Positions 43,821 to 52,383 of a stretch of 64,000 bases of DNA are shown here, one piece after another. The position numbers were made by a program, and so were the translations under genes. The notes under the pieces were generated by a model. The model was not told the origin of the DNA and searched no databases. It saw nothing but the letters and a program-made list of their open reading frames with translations. The DNA lies in the NCBI GenBank assembly GCA_030427405.1, contig JAUHXK010000001.1, positions 62,001 to 126,000 on the forward strand. Reading direction: 5' to 3'. How positions within the stretch are numbered: the first letter of the stretch is position 1; the number at the start of each line of letters is the position of its first letter. This stretch comes from Alphaproteobacteria bacterium (GTDB taxonomy: Bacteria; Pseudomonadota; Alphaproteobacteria; Rhodobacterales; Rhodobacteraceae).

Positions 43821-43967
43821 CTACGCGGCGTTTGCGTATTCGAACAGTTCCGGTTCATGGTCGGCTGCAGTCACTACGGGTTCGGGCGTGTAATAGGCCC
43901 AAGCCTGCTCCAGCAGTTCCAGCGCTTTGGCTGCGTCTTCCACGGATTTTTTGGTTTTGGTGTTCAT
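43821..43967 (-). CDS. 48-residue small protein
   Basis: Short ORF starting MNTKTKKSVEDAAKALELLE and ending with an acidic, aromatic tail (AWAYYTPEPVV, then EPELFEYANAA). The first 27 residues should form one amphipathic helix. The amino acid pattern is protein-like, and I recall similar tiny proteins with an AWAYYTPEP stretch in Rhodobacterales. The ribosome-binding site is poor (GGGGTC). No function can be offered. Confidence 0.5.
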   Translation of the reverse strand: MNTKTKKSVEDAAKALELLEQAWAYYTPEPVVTAADHEPELFEYANAA

Positions 43968-44062
43968 CAGAGTGACCCCGTTTCGATCGTATCACTCCTC
44001 CCTGATGCGAACATAGGCCTGTCTTCTGACAATGACAGCGCATATTTTTGCAAACGGGCCAT

Positions 44063-44087
44063 GCACTTGCCGCAATGCGGCAAGTGC
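44063..44087 (-). terminator. Terminator of the sdhCDAB operon
   Basis: GCACTTGCCGC (44063-44073) and GCGGCAAGTGC (44077-44087) form a perfect 11-bp stem with a 3-base loop, 14 bases beyond the sdhB stop on the minus strand. The downstream sequence has only a short T-run (GTTTGC). Confidence 0.75.
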
Positions 44088-44101
44088 CGGTAATGCTGTG
44101 C

Positions 44102-44881
44102 CTATACGGTACGGTCGATCATCATCTTCTTGATTTCCGCGATTGCCTTGGCCGGGTTCAAACCCTTGGGGCAGGTCTTGGCGCAGTTCATGATCGTGTG
44201 GCAGCGATACAGTTTGAAGGGGTCTTCAAGCTGATCCAGCCGTTCGCCGGTGGCCTCGTCGCGGCTGTCGATGATCCAGCGATAAGCATGCAAAAGGGCC
44301 GCCGGGCCAAGATACTTGTCGCTATTCCACCAATAGCTGGGGCACGAGGTCGAACAGCTGGCGCACATGACGCATTCGTACAGTCCGTCCAGCTTTTTGC
44401 GATCTTCGATGGATTGCTTCCATTCCTTTGCCGGGCGGTTGGTCTTGGTTTCCAGCCACGGCATGATGCTGGCGTGCTGGGCATAGAAATGGGTCAGATC
44501 CGGGATCAGGTCCTTGACCACTTCCATGTGCGGCAGCGGGTAGATCTTCACGTCGCCCTTGATTTCATCCATGCCGTAGATGCAGGCCAGCGTGTTGATC
44601 CCGTCGATATTCATCGCACAGGATCCGCAAATACCCTCACGGCAGGACCGGCGGAAGGTCAGGGTCGCATCGACCTTGTTCTTGATGTAGATCAGCGCAT
44701 CCAAGACCATCGGGCCGCAATCGTCCATATCGACGAAATACGTATCGACCCTGGGGTTTTGCCCGTCATCCGGGTTCCAGCGATAGATCTTGAACTTGCG
44801 GACATTGCTGGCGCCTTCGGGCTTGGGCCATGTCTTGCCGGTGGTGATACGCGAGTTCTTGGGGAGGGTCAGTTGTACCAT
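44102..44881 (-). CDS. sdhB: Succinate dehydrogenase iron-sulfur subunit
   Basis: Electron-transfer subunit of complex II, 259 residues, linking the SdhA flavin to the membrane quinone site through three clusters. The [2Fe-2S] ligands are C80, C85, C88 and C100 (CREGICGSC region). The [4Fe-4S] and [3Fe-4S] ligands lie in [16 protein letters not shown] and [17 protein letters not shown]. It is the last gene of sdhCDAB, starting 11 bases after sdhA, with a terminator hairpin just downstream. Confidence 0.98.
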   Translation of the reverse strand: MVQLTLPKNSRITTGKTWPKPEGASNVRKFKIYRWNPDDGQNPRVDTYFVDMDDCGPMVLDALIYIKNKVDATLTFRRSCREGICGSCAMNIDGINTLACIYGMDEIKGDVKIYPLPHMEVVKDLIPDLTHFYAQHASIMPWLETKTNRPAKEWKQSIEDRKKLDGLYECVMCASCSTSCPSYWWNSDKYLGPAALLHAYRWIIDSRDEATGERLDQLEDPFKLYRCHTIMNCAKTCPKGLNPAKAIAEIKKMMIDRTV

Positions 44882-44892
44882 GGTTCCTCTCC

Positions 44893-46701
44893 TTAGAATG
44901 TGCGCGCTTTGGGCGCGATTTTCTTCAGGCTGATGCCACCTTCGTCTTCGGTCGTCAGCGGATCTGCAATGACCGGGCGATAGCTGAGGTCAACCGCATT
45001 GCCGTCGACACGCGACACCGTATGAACGCGCCATTTCTCGTCATCGCGTTCTGCGAAATCTTCGTGCGCATGGGCACCACGAGATTCCTTGCGCGCCTCG
45101 GCGCTGACGATGGTGGCGAGCGCGCTGGGCATCAGGTTGGTCAGTTCAAGCGATTCCATCAGGTCGCTGTTCCAGACCAGGGACCGGTCCGTGACCTGCA
45201 GGTCGTCCATCTTGGCCGCGATGGCCGTCATCTTGTCGACGCCTTCGGCCATGGTCTTGGCGGTCCGGAAAACGGCCGCATCTGCCTGCATTGTCTTTTG
45301 CATCTCAAGCCGCAAATCGGCCGTTGGAATTGCGCCGCTGGCGTTGCGCACCGCGTCAAAGCGATCAAAGGCCTTGTCAACGGATGCCTGGTTCAGAACC
45401 GGGTTCGGAGCTTCTGAGTCGACGACCTTGCCCGCCCGGATCGCGGCCGCGCGGCCAAAGACCACAAGGTCGATCAACGAGTTCGACCCAAGGCGGTTGG
45501 CCCCGTGGACCGAGGCGCAACCGGCCTCGCCCACCGCCATCAAGCCAGGCACGACAGCTGTCGGATCGGCCTCGGTCGGATTGAGAACTTCGCCCCAGTA
45601 GTTCGTCGGGATACCGCCCATATTGTAATGCACGGTCGGCAGAACCGGGATCGGTTCCTTGGTGACATCCACACCTGCGAAAATCTTGGCCGACTCGGAA
45701 ATGCCGGGCAGCCGCTCTGCCAGCGCCTCGGCAGGCAAATGGCTGAGGTTCAGGTGGATATGATCCCCATCTTTACCAACACCGCGACCTTCGCGGATTT
45801 CCATGGTCATGGATCGCGAAACATAGTCGCGCGGGGCGAGGTCCTTGTACTGGGGCGCATAACGCTCCATGAACCGCTCGCCTTCAGAGTTGGTCAGGTA
45901 ACCGCCTTCTCCGCGCGCGCCTTCGGTAATCAGGCAGCCCGAGCCGTAGATGCCGGTGGGGTGGAACTGAACGAATTCCATGTCCTGCAGGGCCAGACCC
46001 GCGCGGGCAACCATACCGCCACCGTCGCCGGTGCAGGTATGCGCCGAGGTCGCGCTGAAATAGGCACGTCCATAACCGCCGGTGGCCAGAACAACCATCT
46101 TGGCGTTGAAGACATGCATCGTGCCATCGTCCAGCTTCCAGCAGACAACACCCTGACACTGCCCATCCTCGGACATGATCAGGTCGATGGCAAAGTATTC
46201 GATATAGAATTCGGCGTTGTTTTTCAGCGACTGTCCATACAGGGTGTGCAGGATCGCGTGACCGGTCCGGTCAGCAGCGGCACAGGTCCGCTGAACGGCG
46301 GGGCCTTCACCGAACTCGGTGGTGTGGCCGCCGAACGGGCGCTGATAGATCTTGCCCTCTTCGGTGCGGCTGAACGGCACACCGTAATGTTCCAGCTCAT
46401 AGACGGCTTTGGGCGCTTCGCGCGCCAGGTATTCCATCGCGTCTGTGTCACCCAGCCAGTCCGACCCTTTTACGGTGTCGTACATGTGCCATTGCCAATG
46501 GTCGGGACCCATGTTCGACAGGGATGCAGCGATACCCCCCTGCGCCGCAACCGTGTGCGAGCGCGTCGGGAACACCTTGGTCACACAGGCCGTGCGAAGT
46601 CCCTGTTCGGCCATGCCCAGCGTGGCGCGCAGACCGGCACCACCGGCGCCGACAACGACCACGTCATATTCATGCGTTTCATATTCGTATGCTGCTGTCA
46701 T
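44893..46701 (-). CDS. sdhA: Succinate dehydrogenase flavoprotein subunit
   Basis: Catalytic subunit of complex II, 602 residues, oxidising succinate to fumarate with covalently bound FAD. The dinucleotide motif [15 protein letters not shown] is at 15-29, and H49 in [13 protein letters not shown] is the FAD attachment histidine. Substrate-site segments such as [23 protein letters not shown] (part), [10 protein letters not shown] and [10 protein letters not shown] are present. It follows sdhD by 24 bases. Confidence 0.98.
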   Translation of the reverse strand: MTAAYEYETHEYDVVVVGAGGAGLRATLGMAEQGLRTACVTKVFPTRSHTVAAQGGIAASLSNMGPDHWQWHMYDTVKGSDWLGDTDAMEYLAREAPKAVYELEHYGVPFSRTEEGKIYQRPFGGHTTEFGEGPAVQRTCAAADRTGHAILHTLYGQSLKNNAEFYIEYFAIDLIMSEDGQCQGVVCWKLDDGTMHVFNAKMVVLATGGYGRAYFSATSAHTCTGDGGGMVARAGLALQDMEFVQFHPTGIYGSGCLITEGARGEGGYLTNSEGERFMERYAPQYKDLAPRDYVSRSMTMEIREGRGVGKDGDHIHLNLSHLPAEALAERLPGISESAKIFAGVDVTKEPIPVLPTVHYNMGGIPTNYWGEVLNPTEADPTAVVPGLMAVGEAGCASVHGANRLGSNSLIDLVVFGRAAAIRAGKVVDSEAPNPVLNQASVDKAFDRFDAVRNASGAIPTADLRLEMQKTMQADAAVFRTAKTMAEGVDKMTAIAAKMDDLQVTDRSLVWNSDLMESLELTNLMPSALATIVSAEARKESRGAHAHEDFAERDDEKWRVHTVSRVDGNAVDLSYRPVIADPLTTEDEGGISLKKIAPKARTF

Positions 46702-46725
46702 CGTTCTTGTTCCTTACCGCACGAA

Positions 46726-47097
46726 TTACAGGGCGAGCTTGACGAGGGCGAAAAGCCCGGCGGCAATCAACGTGTACGAAAAGGCCGCGACACCCATCAG
46801 CGCCAGCTTTTCGGCAACGCCGTGGACATAGTCCTCGATTGCCATCTGCGCTTCTCGCATCAGGTGTTTTACGACCACGACAAGGGTCAGTGCCGTCACG
46901 ATGGCGGGAAACGGACGGCTGTAATAGGCCAGAACGTCTTCGTAGGTGCCGCCCAGCGCGCACCCGAAGGTGAAGACGAACAAAGGCACAAGAATGACAA
47001 GAGCGGTAGAGCTGACCATCATCTCCCAGTGGTGATGAGTGCCCTGACGGCCGGCACCAGTCCCTTGCGCGCGTTTACGGTCGGTGAGGTATTGCAT
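46726..47097 (-). CDS. sdhD: Succinate dehydrogenase membrane anchor subunit
   Basis: A 123-residue anchor with three membrane helices that, with SdhC, holds heme b and the ubiquinone site. The segments VVSSTALVILVPLFVFTFG, PAIVTALTLVVVVKHLMREA and LALMGVAAFSYTLIAAGLFAL are hydrophobic; the histidine in VVVKHLMREAQMAIEDYVHG fits the heme-ligand helix. Of two in-frame ATGs (47103 and 47097) the second is chosen, because AAGGA lies 8 bases before it and only 2 before the first. It lies 11 bases after sdhC. Confidence 0.93.
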   Translation of the reverse strand: MQYLTDRKRAQGTGAGRQGTHHHWEMMVSSTALVILVPLFVFTFGCALGGTYEDVLAYYSRPFPAIVTALTLVVVVKHLMREAQMAIEDYVHGVAEKLALMGVAAFSYTLIAAGLFALVKLAL

Positions 47098-47108
47098 GGC
47101 CATATTCC

Positions 47109-47492
47109 TTATACCACCAAAGCTGTGATGATCGTCAGGACGGTTGCCAGAACGAACATACCGATACCCAGTTTCTCGGCGACCGAGACGTCCAGGCAGT
47201 AACCCAGGTCCCAGATGACGTGACGCAACCGCCCAAGCATGTGGTAAAAGATGGCCCAGGTTGCGCCGAACATGACAAGATCACCCAGCCAGCTTCTGAT
47301 CAGCGTGTCGATAAAGGCAAACGCGCTTTCCGACGTTGCGGCGGCCAGCAGCCACCATACGACAAGCGCAGACAGGATCAGCGCCGCAATTCCCGTGATC
47401 CGAACCATGATCGACGACGCGGACGTCATTTGCGGTCGGTAGATCGTCAAGTGTGGCGATAGCGGGCGGTTTCCCCGTTTTACATCGGCCAT
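47109..47492 (-). CDS. sdhC: Succinate dehydrogenase cytochrome b556 subunit
   Basis: A 127-residue membrane subunit of complex II. The opening RPLSPHLTIYRPQMTSASSI is the hallmark of SdhC, followed by three membrane helices, and the heme-ligand region is FYHMLGRLRHVIWDLGY. ATG 47492, preceded by AAAGGAGCC, is used instead of the open frame to 47585. This first gene of sdhCDAB has two GTGATCAC palindromes 115-143 bases upstream, as has sucC. Confidence 0.95.
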   Translation of the reverse strand: MADVKRGNRPLSPHLTIYRPQMTSASSIMVRITGIAALILSALVVWWLLAAATSESAFAFIDTLIRSWLGDLVMFGATWAIFYHMLGRLRHVIWDLGYCLDVSVAEKLGIGMFVLATVLTIITALVV

Positions 47493-47606
47493 GGCGGCTC
47501 CTTTGCGGTTGGCTACCGAAGGTTTTACTGTTTTTTGCGATCCTGTCACGCGCTGCAGGTGCAAAAAAGGGCCAAATTGCCGCAAAACCGCGGATAAAGC
47601 CCTTTT

Positions 47607-47635
47607 GTGATCACGAGAAATAATGCTGTGATCAC
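47607..47635 (-). promoter_or_regulatory. Tandem GTGATCAC operators upstream of sdhCDAB
   Basis: GTGATCAC palindromes at 47607-47614 and 47628-47635, centres 21 bp apart (two helical turns), with flanking TTTT and AAA extending each toward TTTGTGATCACAAA. The same pair with identical spacing precedes sucC. Confidence 0.7.
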
Positions 47636-47707
47636 AAATTCCGACCGGCGCCTGCGATGTTAGCGTTTTCAGGGCGCCCGACGGGTCTGCCCGATTCCTC
47701 GGTCAGG

Positions 47708-48373
47708 TCATCTGACCTCTGCGGTCTGCTGTGTCACCTCACGCAGCAGCTTTCGACGGATTTTCTCGGGGTAGTCCTCGAACCCCGAGGCCGAGACGAC
47801 GAATGCACCCTCACCCACGATCACGTTTTCAAAGAAATAGGCGGTCAGTTCGGGCTCGCTTTCCTCAATCGCAATCGCGTTCACGGTTATGCCGCGGCTT
47901 CGCAGCGCGCCAAGCACCCGGGATGGTTCGATCCCTTCGTTGGATACGCCGTCACCGGACAGGTCGATCAGGTGGCGCGCGCATGGGGATACGGCATCAA
48001 AGCTGGCCATCGTCGTCTCAAGCGCCTCACCGATCGCGGTCGAGAAATTGCGCCAGGCCCGCGGCGTGGTTGCGATCTGATCGGCAAAGCGGTCAAGCTT
48101 GGCGAAACTGTCCACCTGCGTCCACGGAATGGACACCGCCTGGCGCGAAGACCCGGTCCATTGGACCAGCAAAAGCATGGCCTGCCCGCGTACCAGCGCC
48201 TCAGAAACAACCGGATCGCGCAGACCCGCCGCGAGGCCGTCCATCTGAATCCTGTACTCGCTGCCATCGACCGACCCTGACACATCCACCGCCAAGGCCA
48301 AGGCAAGATCGCAGGCACCGGCAGGCTGTGCCATGCAAAAGGCGGCGGCGACAAAGTTGCAGACCCGGTTCAT
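47708..48373 (-). CDS. DUF1194 (von Willebrand A-like) secreted protein
   Basis: A 221-residue exported protein with a signal peptide of about 20 residues (cleavage near PAGA) and a VWA-like fold of the DUF1194 family. The metal-ion-dependent adhesion site is D30-x-S32-x-S34 in LAVDVSGSVD, and a second part is HLIDLSGDGVSNEG. Such domains bind protein ligands through a divalent cation; the partner is not known. It lies upstream of sdhC on the same strand, 215 bases away, and downstream of the mch operon. Confidence 0.85.
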   Translation of the reverse strand: MNRVCNFVAAAFCMAQPAGACDLALALAVDVSGSVDGSEYRIQMDGLAAGLRDPVVSEALVRGQAMLLLVQWTGSSRQAVSIPWTQVDSFAKLDRFADQIATTPRAWRNFSTAIGEALETTMASFDAVSPCARHLIDLSGDGVSNEGIEPSRVLGALRSRGITVNAIAIEESEPELTAYFFENVIVGEGAFVVSASGFEDYPEKIRRKLLREVTQQTAEVR

Positions 48374-48452
48374 GCTCGCAGGGTATCACGAAAAACCGGC
48401 CCCGCGTTCAATTGACCGTCATTGCCGCCCTCTACCGCCTGCCCGCCCCCGG

Positions 48453-49481
48453 TCAGGTCGGCATCAGCGCCCAATAATCGAGATCCAGCAGAACGTCGGG
48501 ATTGTACCGGCCCTCGGCCGTGCGCAGATCGAAGGCCGCGCCACCTTTCGTTGCCACCAGCCGCAGACGCAGAGCACCTACACCGGGCACGCCCGTCTCC
48601 GCCTTGTCCAGCACCTCGGACCAGGCCTTGATCGTGTCACCCGCAAAACAGGGATTGGCATGCGCGCCGCCATTCAAGCCGACAATCATCTGTGCGTTGG
48701 CCAATCCGTTGAAAGAAAGCGCCCGCGCCATCGAGATAACATGGCCCCCATAAATCAGACGGCCATCGGGCCGGAATGTCAGGTCAAAATGAACCTTGGC
48801 CGTATTCTGCCACAGACGCGTGGCCAGCATATGCTCGGCCTCTTCCACCGTCACGCCATCGACGTGATCAATGGTTTCGCCGATCTCGTAATCACCCCAG
48901 CGATGCGCCTCGCCCGCCAGCGCGAAATCGTAGCCCGAAAAATCCAAACCTTCGGGGATCACCAGATCACCCGGCGCCAACACTGTCTTCAGATCGGGCA
49001 CGACGGATTCAGGGGCCGATGCACCAAGGTCCGATTTCCGCACCATCACCCAGCGTACATATTCGATCACCACCTCGTCGCGCTGATTCAAGCCGCGGGT
49101 GCGGACCCAGACCACACCTGTCTTGCCGTTCGAATTCTGCTTGAGACCGATCACCTCGGACTCGGCCCGCAGGGTGTCGCCAGGGTAAACCGGCATCAGC
49201 CAGCGGCCCTCGGCATATCCCAGGTTGGCCACCGCATTCAGCGAGATATCGGGAACGGTCTTGCCGAAGACGACGTGAAACGCCGCCAGATCGTCGAGCG
49301 GGCTTTTCGGCAAGCCGCAATTCCGGGCAAATTCGTCCGAGGAGTACAGAGCGTGGCGCGCAGGATAAAGCGCGTGGTACAAAGCGCGTTCGCCATCTGT
49401 CACCGTGCGCGGCACCGCGTGGTGCAGTATCTGCCCGATGGAATAATCCTCGAAAAATCGGCCCGGATTGGTTTTTGCCAT
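48453..49481 (-). CDS. mch: Mesaconyl-CoA hydratase
   Basis: MaoC/hotdog-fold hydratase of the ethylmalonyl-CoA pathway converting mesaconyl-C1-CoA to beta-methylmalyl-CoA. The 342-residue length and two hotdog halves fit Mch; the start MAKTNPGRFFEDYSIGQILH and the segments RNCGLPKSPLDDLAAFHVVFG (part) and HFDLTFRPDGRLIYGGHVIS are characteristic. Its ATG shares one base with the stop of the DUF1737 gene (TAATG), so the two are coupled. It is the distal gene of mcl2-nnrU-DUF1737-mch, which strongly supports the assignment. Confidence 0.95.
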   Translation of the reverse strand: MAKTNPGRFFEDYSIGQILHHAVPRTVTDGERALYHALYPARHALYSSDEFARNCGLPKSPLDDLAAFHVVFGKTVPDISLNAVANLGYAEGRWLMPVYPGDTLRAESEVIGLKQNSNGKTGVVWVRTRGLNQRDEVVIEYVRWVMVRKSDLGASAPESVVPDLKTVLAPGDLVIPEGLDFSGYDFALAGEAHRWGDYEIGETIDHVDGVTVEEAEHMLATRLWQNTAKVHFDLTFRPDGRLIYGGHVISMARALSFNGLANAQMIVGLNGGAHANPCFAGDTIKAWSEVLDKAETGVPGVGALRLRLVATKGGAAFDLRTAEGRYNPDVLLDLDYWALMPT

Positions 49482-49687
49482 TATTGCTGTCCCAGTTTCA
49501 TGTCAGGTGAATAATTCGCATCCACATCCTTGGTCACGGCCTGCGCGCAGCGCATCACGCCGCTGGCCGCGTCAAAGGCATAGGACGGCGCGCCATGCAA
49601 CGCCCACCCTTTCGCCAAGGCGTCCGAGACCTTGTGGCAGAAGGCCGATGTGTCTTCTTCGGTCAAAAGCCGGTACAGTTTGGCCAT
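49481..49687 (-). CDS. DUF1737 small protein
   Basis: A 68-residue protein of the DUF1737 family, a small alpha/beta fold of unknown function. The core KLYRLLTEEDTSAFCHKVSDALAKGWALHG (quoted in part: LYRLLTEEDTSAFCHKV and KGWALHG) is typical. It is coupled to mch by TAATG and follows the NnrU-type gene by 12 bases. Its fixed place in a pathway operon suggests a helper role for one of the pathway enzymes, but nothing in the sequence shows this. Confidence 0.8.
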   Translation of the reverse strand: MAKLYRLLTEEDTSAFCHKVSDALAKGWALHGAPSYAFDAASGVMRCAQAVTKDVDANYSPDMKLGQQ

Positions 49688-49699
49688 GCGATCATCTCC

Positions 49700-50254
49700 T
49701 TACGATGGAAAGGGTGACGGACCGACAAGCCCATGCACGTAGCCGATAATGCCAAGCAGCACGATCGAGGCGACAAAGAACATCGCGTCTTTTCCATAAG
49801 TGCCGGGCGCGGGTGGGGTCCACTCGGGCTCTGAACGGTTGATCACGATCACTTCGACCACAGCCCAGGCCAGCAACCCGCCAAACAGGATGATTGAGGC
49901 CAGATCGCCATTGACCAGCAGATGCGCAAAAGCCCACAATTTGAACCCGCCCAACATCGGGTGGCGGAATTTGTTCAGTATCCGGCCCTTGGTTCCGGCG
50001 GGGCTCATCATCCAGATCGCGATCAGCACCAGCAGGTTGTTGATGTGGACCATGAACGCCGGTGGCGCCCAGACATGGATGAAATCGGTCATGCGATAGC
50101 CGAAGATCATCAGCAAGATCGCGATGACGACTGCCCCCGCAACGGCGCCCCTTCCGGCCGCGCCCATGGCTGCACGTTGGTGCGGCATTGCACGTTTGAA
50201 CAGATGCGCAGCCCACCACAGCGCCACCCCAAGGATCAGAAGAACAAAGCCCAT
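49700..50254 (-). CDS. NnrU family membrane protein
   Basis: A 184-residue protein with about five membrane segments. The family signature is RHPMLGGFKLWAFAHLLVNGD around residues 96-117 (quoted in part: RHPMLGGFKLWAFAHL). NnrU was named from denitrification clusters of Rhodobacter; related proteins include 15-cis-zeta-carotene isomerase, whose histidines bind heme. Here it sits in an ethylmalonyl-CoA pathway operon, 7 bases after mcl2, without any denitrification gene. Its role in this setting is unknown. Confidence 0.85.
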   Translation of the reverse strand: MGFVLLILGVALWWAAHLFKRAMPHQRAAMGAAGRGAVAGAVVIAILLMIFGYRMTDFIHVWAPPAFMVHINNLLVLIAIWMMSPAGTKGRILNKFRHPMLGGFKLWAFAHLLVNGDLASIILFGGLLAWAVVEVIVINRSEPEWTPPAPGTYGKDAMFFVASIVLLGIIGYVHGLVGPSPFPS

Positions 50255-50261
50255 TGCTGGC

Positions 50262-51119
50262 CTACCCCGCTTGCAAAGATACTATCGCCTCTGCTTTTGC
50301 CAGAATTTCACGCGCAGTTACAACGTGCAGATTTTCCACGATCTTGCCATCAACGACAGCAACCCCCTGCCCCTGTGCCTCGACCTCTTCAAACGCGGCG
50401 ATCTGACGGCGGGCAAGATCGACTTCGGCCTCGGACGGAGCGAAAGCGGCGTTGGTGATATCCACCTGCGCCGGGTGGATCAGCGTCTTGCCATCAAACC
50501 CCATGTCCCGGCCCTGTGCGCATTCTGCGGCCAGACCCTCGTCATCCTTGAAGGCGTTATAGACACCGTCCACGATGATCAGCCCTTCGGCCTTGGCAGC
50601 CAACAGGCACAGGCCCAACGACGGGATCAGAGGCAGCCGGTCCGCGCGAAAGCGCGTCTGCAATTCCTTTGCCAGGTCGTTGGTTCCCATCACGAACCCC
50701 GCCATCAGCGGATGCGCGGCAATCTCGGCTGCGTTCAACATGCCCCGGGGGGTTTCCATCATCGCCCAGATTGGCAGGTCGCCGGTGATCGCCGCCAGCG
50801 CATCCACATCGGCGGCCGAGTTCACTTTGGGCAACAGGACAACATCAGCATCCATTTCGCGCAGGGCCTCGGCATCGGCGCGACCCCATTCGGTATCCAG
50901 CCCGTTGATGCGAACGATCCTGATGCGCGACCCATAGCCCCCGGCGGCCAAGGCCGCCTTTAGGGTTTCGCGCGCATTGTCCTTTTCATCCGCCGCCACG
51001 GCGTCTTCCAGGTCAAAGATAATCGCGTCGACCGGCAGGGTGCGGGCCTTGTCCAACGCCCGATCCTTTGAGCCGGGGATATAAAGAACGGAACGATAAG
51101 GGCGCTGACGCGGATCCAT
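50262..51119 (-). CDS. mcl2: (3S)-malyl-CoA thioesterase / CitE-like lyase family
   Basis: A 285-residue TIM-barrel protein of the HpcH/CitE family. Segments: RSVLYIPGSKDRALDKARTL, DAIIFDLEDAVAADEKDNAR, VVLLPKVNSAADVDAL, WAMMETPRGMLNAAEI and GFDGKTLIHPAQVDITN. In Rhodobacter sphaeroides Mcl2 hydrolyses malyl-CoA to malate after Mcl1 cleavage of beta-methylmalyl-CoA; size and linkage to mch favour Mcl2 over Mcl1. ATG 51119 has AGAGG upstream and is preferred to the open frame from 51185. It is the first gene of the mcl2-nnrU-DUF1737-mch operon. Confidence 0.88.
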   Translation of the reverse strand: MDPRQRPYRSVLYIPGSKDRALDKARTLPVDAIIFDLEDAVAADEKDNARETLKAALAAGGYGSRIRIVRINGLDTEWGRADAEALREMDADVVLLPKVNSAADVDALAAITGDLPIWAMMETPRGMLNAAEIAAHPLMAGFVMGTNDLAKELQTRFRADRLPLIPSLGLCLLAAKAEGLIIVDGVYNAFKDDEGLAAECAQGRDMGFDGKTLIHPAQVDITNAAFAPSEAEVDLARRQIAAFEEVEAQGQGVAVVDGKIVENLHVVTAREILAKAEAIVSLQAG

Positions 51120-51285
51120 GGGAGCCTCTTGTTGAAATAATGTTGCGCAGAATGGGGCATTTTTCTCAGGAAAGTTCAAGGACAAAATCGCCGCAATGCA
51201 GCATCAGCCGCGCAACGCGCGTTGCCTTAACCGGATTTATGCCCCGCACAGCCAGGCTGATCGCAGTTTTAACCAATGGGGATTG

Positions 51286-51588
51286 ATGATGCAGAACCTG
51301 CTTTTCAAAATGACGATGGGGCTGGGGATCGCGGTGCTGGCTGCACAGCAGGTTCAGGCCCGAACCTGTGCCGCGCGCGATGATGTCGTAACACGGCTGG
51401 CCGAGACCTATGGCGAAACGCGCCGCGGCATCGGGATCGCCCGACAGGGCGCCGTCATGGAGCTTTTCGCTTCGGACGAAACCGGGACCTGGACGATCAC
51501 CGTGACGCTGCCGGACGGGACGATGTGCCTTGTGGTCTCGGGGCAGGCTTACGAAGCAGTGACCGGGGCGCTGCCCCCCAATGCCTGA
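51286..51588 (+). CDS. Small secreted protein of unknown function
   Basis: A 100-residue protein with a signal peptide of about 25 residues (FKMTMGLGIAVLAAQQVQA) and a mature domain containing two cysteines (RTCAARDDVV and TMCLVVSGQAY), which could form one disulfide. I recall similar short periplasmic proteins (CAxRDxVVxRLxxxYGE) in Rhodobacterales but no function. GGGGA precedes the tandem ATGs at 51286 and 51289. It is divergent from mcl2 and ends 3 bases before the convergent TauE-type gene. Confidence 0.75.
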   Translation: MMQNLLFKMTMGLGIAVLAAQQVQARTCAARDDVVTRLAETYGETRRGIGIARQGAVMELFASDETGTWTITVTLPDGTMCLVVSGQAYEAVTGALPPNA

Positions 51589-51591
51589 TCA

Positions 51592-52347
51592 TCAGGTCAG
51601 AGCGTCCCAGATCAGCTTGCTGCCGGTGATGGTCAGCAGAACGTAGGTGATGCCGAAAAACAGGCGTTCGGACAGGATCGAATGTGCCCGGACGCCCAGC
51701 CATGCGCCAAGTATGGCAAAAGGCGCCAGCAACACATCCGCCCAGGCCGTATGCAGCGTGAACATGCCCAAATAGGCATAAGGCACGAACTTGGCGACAT
51801 TGATGGCCCAGAACACCAACACGGTCGAGGCCTGAAACTCGGTCTTGGTCAGGCGCTGGGACAAAAGATAGACGGCAGCCGGCGGCCCACCGGCATGGCT
51901 GACAAAACTGGTAAACCCTGCAACCAGGCCGGCAAACAAACCAGCAGGCGGCGGCAAGCGGTTGGCAAAGCCCCGAATCCAGCCCCGCGACTGGGCCATG
52001 TGCCAAAGAACAAAGCCGACCGATATGCCACCGATCAGCAACCTCAGCAGATCGGCGTCGGTCGCACGGTAAAGCCACGCCCCTAGCGCCACGCCCGGAA
52101 TTGCGCCCAGCATCAACAGGTATGAATCTGCCCGGCTCCATTTCTTCCAATATGGCCTCAGCGTTGCCAGGTCGATGATCATCAGGATCGGCAACATCAG
52201 CGCAAGCGCCTGCCCCGGCTCAAGGATCAGCGCCAGAATCGAAGACGACGCAAAGGCGACGCCGGACCCGAAACCGCCCTTGGAAATGCCTGCAAAAACA
52301 ACAGCAGGAATCGCCACGGCAAAAAACATAAAGTTCAGTTCGAACAT
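51592..52347 (-). CDS. TauE/SafE family exporter (second copy)
   Basis: A 251-residue membrane protein with about eight hydrophobic segments. Family features are FAGISKGGFGSGVAFASS near the N-terminus and SFVSHAGGPPAAVYLLSQRL in the second half. Sequence similarity to the other TauE-type protein at 31398 appears low, so they are different subfamilies; this one resembles the form widespread near central metabolism genes in roseobacters, substrate unknown. ATG 52347 is used because it opens the first helix; the 35 extra codons upstream look non-coding. It is divergent from mdh. Confidence 0.87.
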   Translation of the reverse strand: MFELNFMFFAVAIPAVVFAGISKGGFGSGVAFASSSILALILEPGQALALMLPILMIIDLATLRPYWKKWSRADSYLLMLGAIPGVALGAWLYRATDADLLRLLIGGISVGFVLWHMAQSRGWIRGFANRLPPPAGLFAGLVAGFTSFVSHAGGPPAAVYLLSQRLTKTEFQASTVLVFWAINVAKFVPYAYLGMFTLHTAWADVLLAPFAILGAWLGVRAHSILSERLFFGITYVLLTITGSKLIWDALT

Positions 52348-52375
52348 GCAGGCGGTCCCAAATTGGCTTGTTTGC

Positions 52376-52383
52376 AAGCGCTT
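52376..52383. promoter_or_regulatory. Possible LacI-family half-palindrome upstream of mdh
   Basis: AAGCGCTT in the context TTTGCAAGCGCTTTAGCG is a perfect 8-bp palindrome of the kind found at the centre of many LacI-family operators. It lies in the 160-base region between the divergent TauE-type gene and mdh, 125 bases before the mdh ATG. Confidence 0.3.

Noticed and set aside
45505-47202. 565-codon plus-strand frame
   Set aside because: Antisense to sdhA and sdhD; the real proteins are unambiguous.
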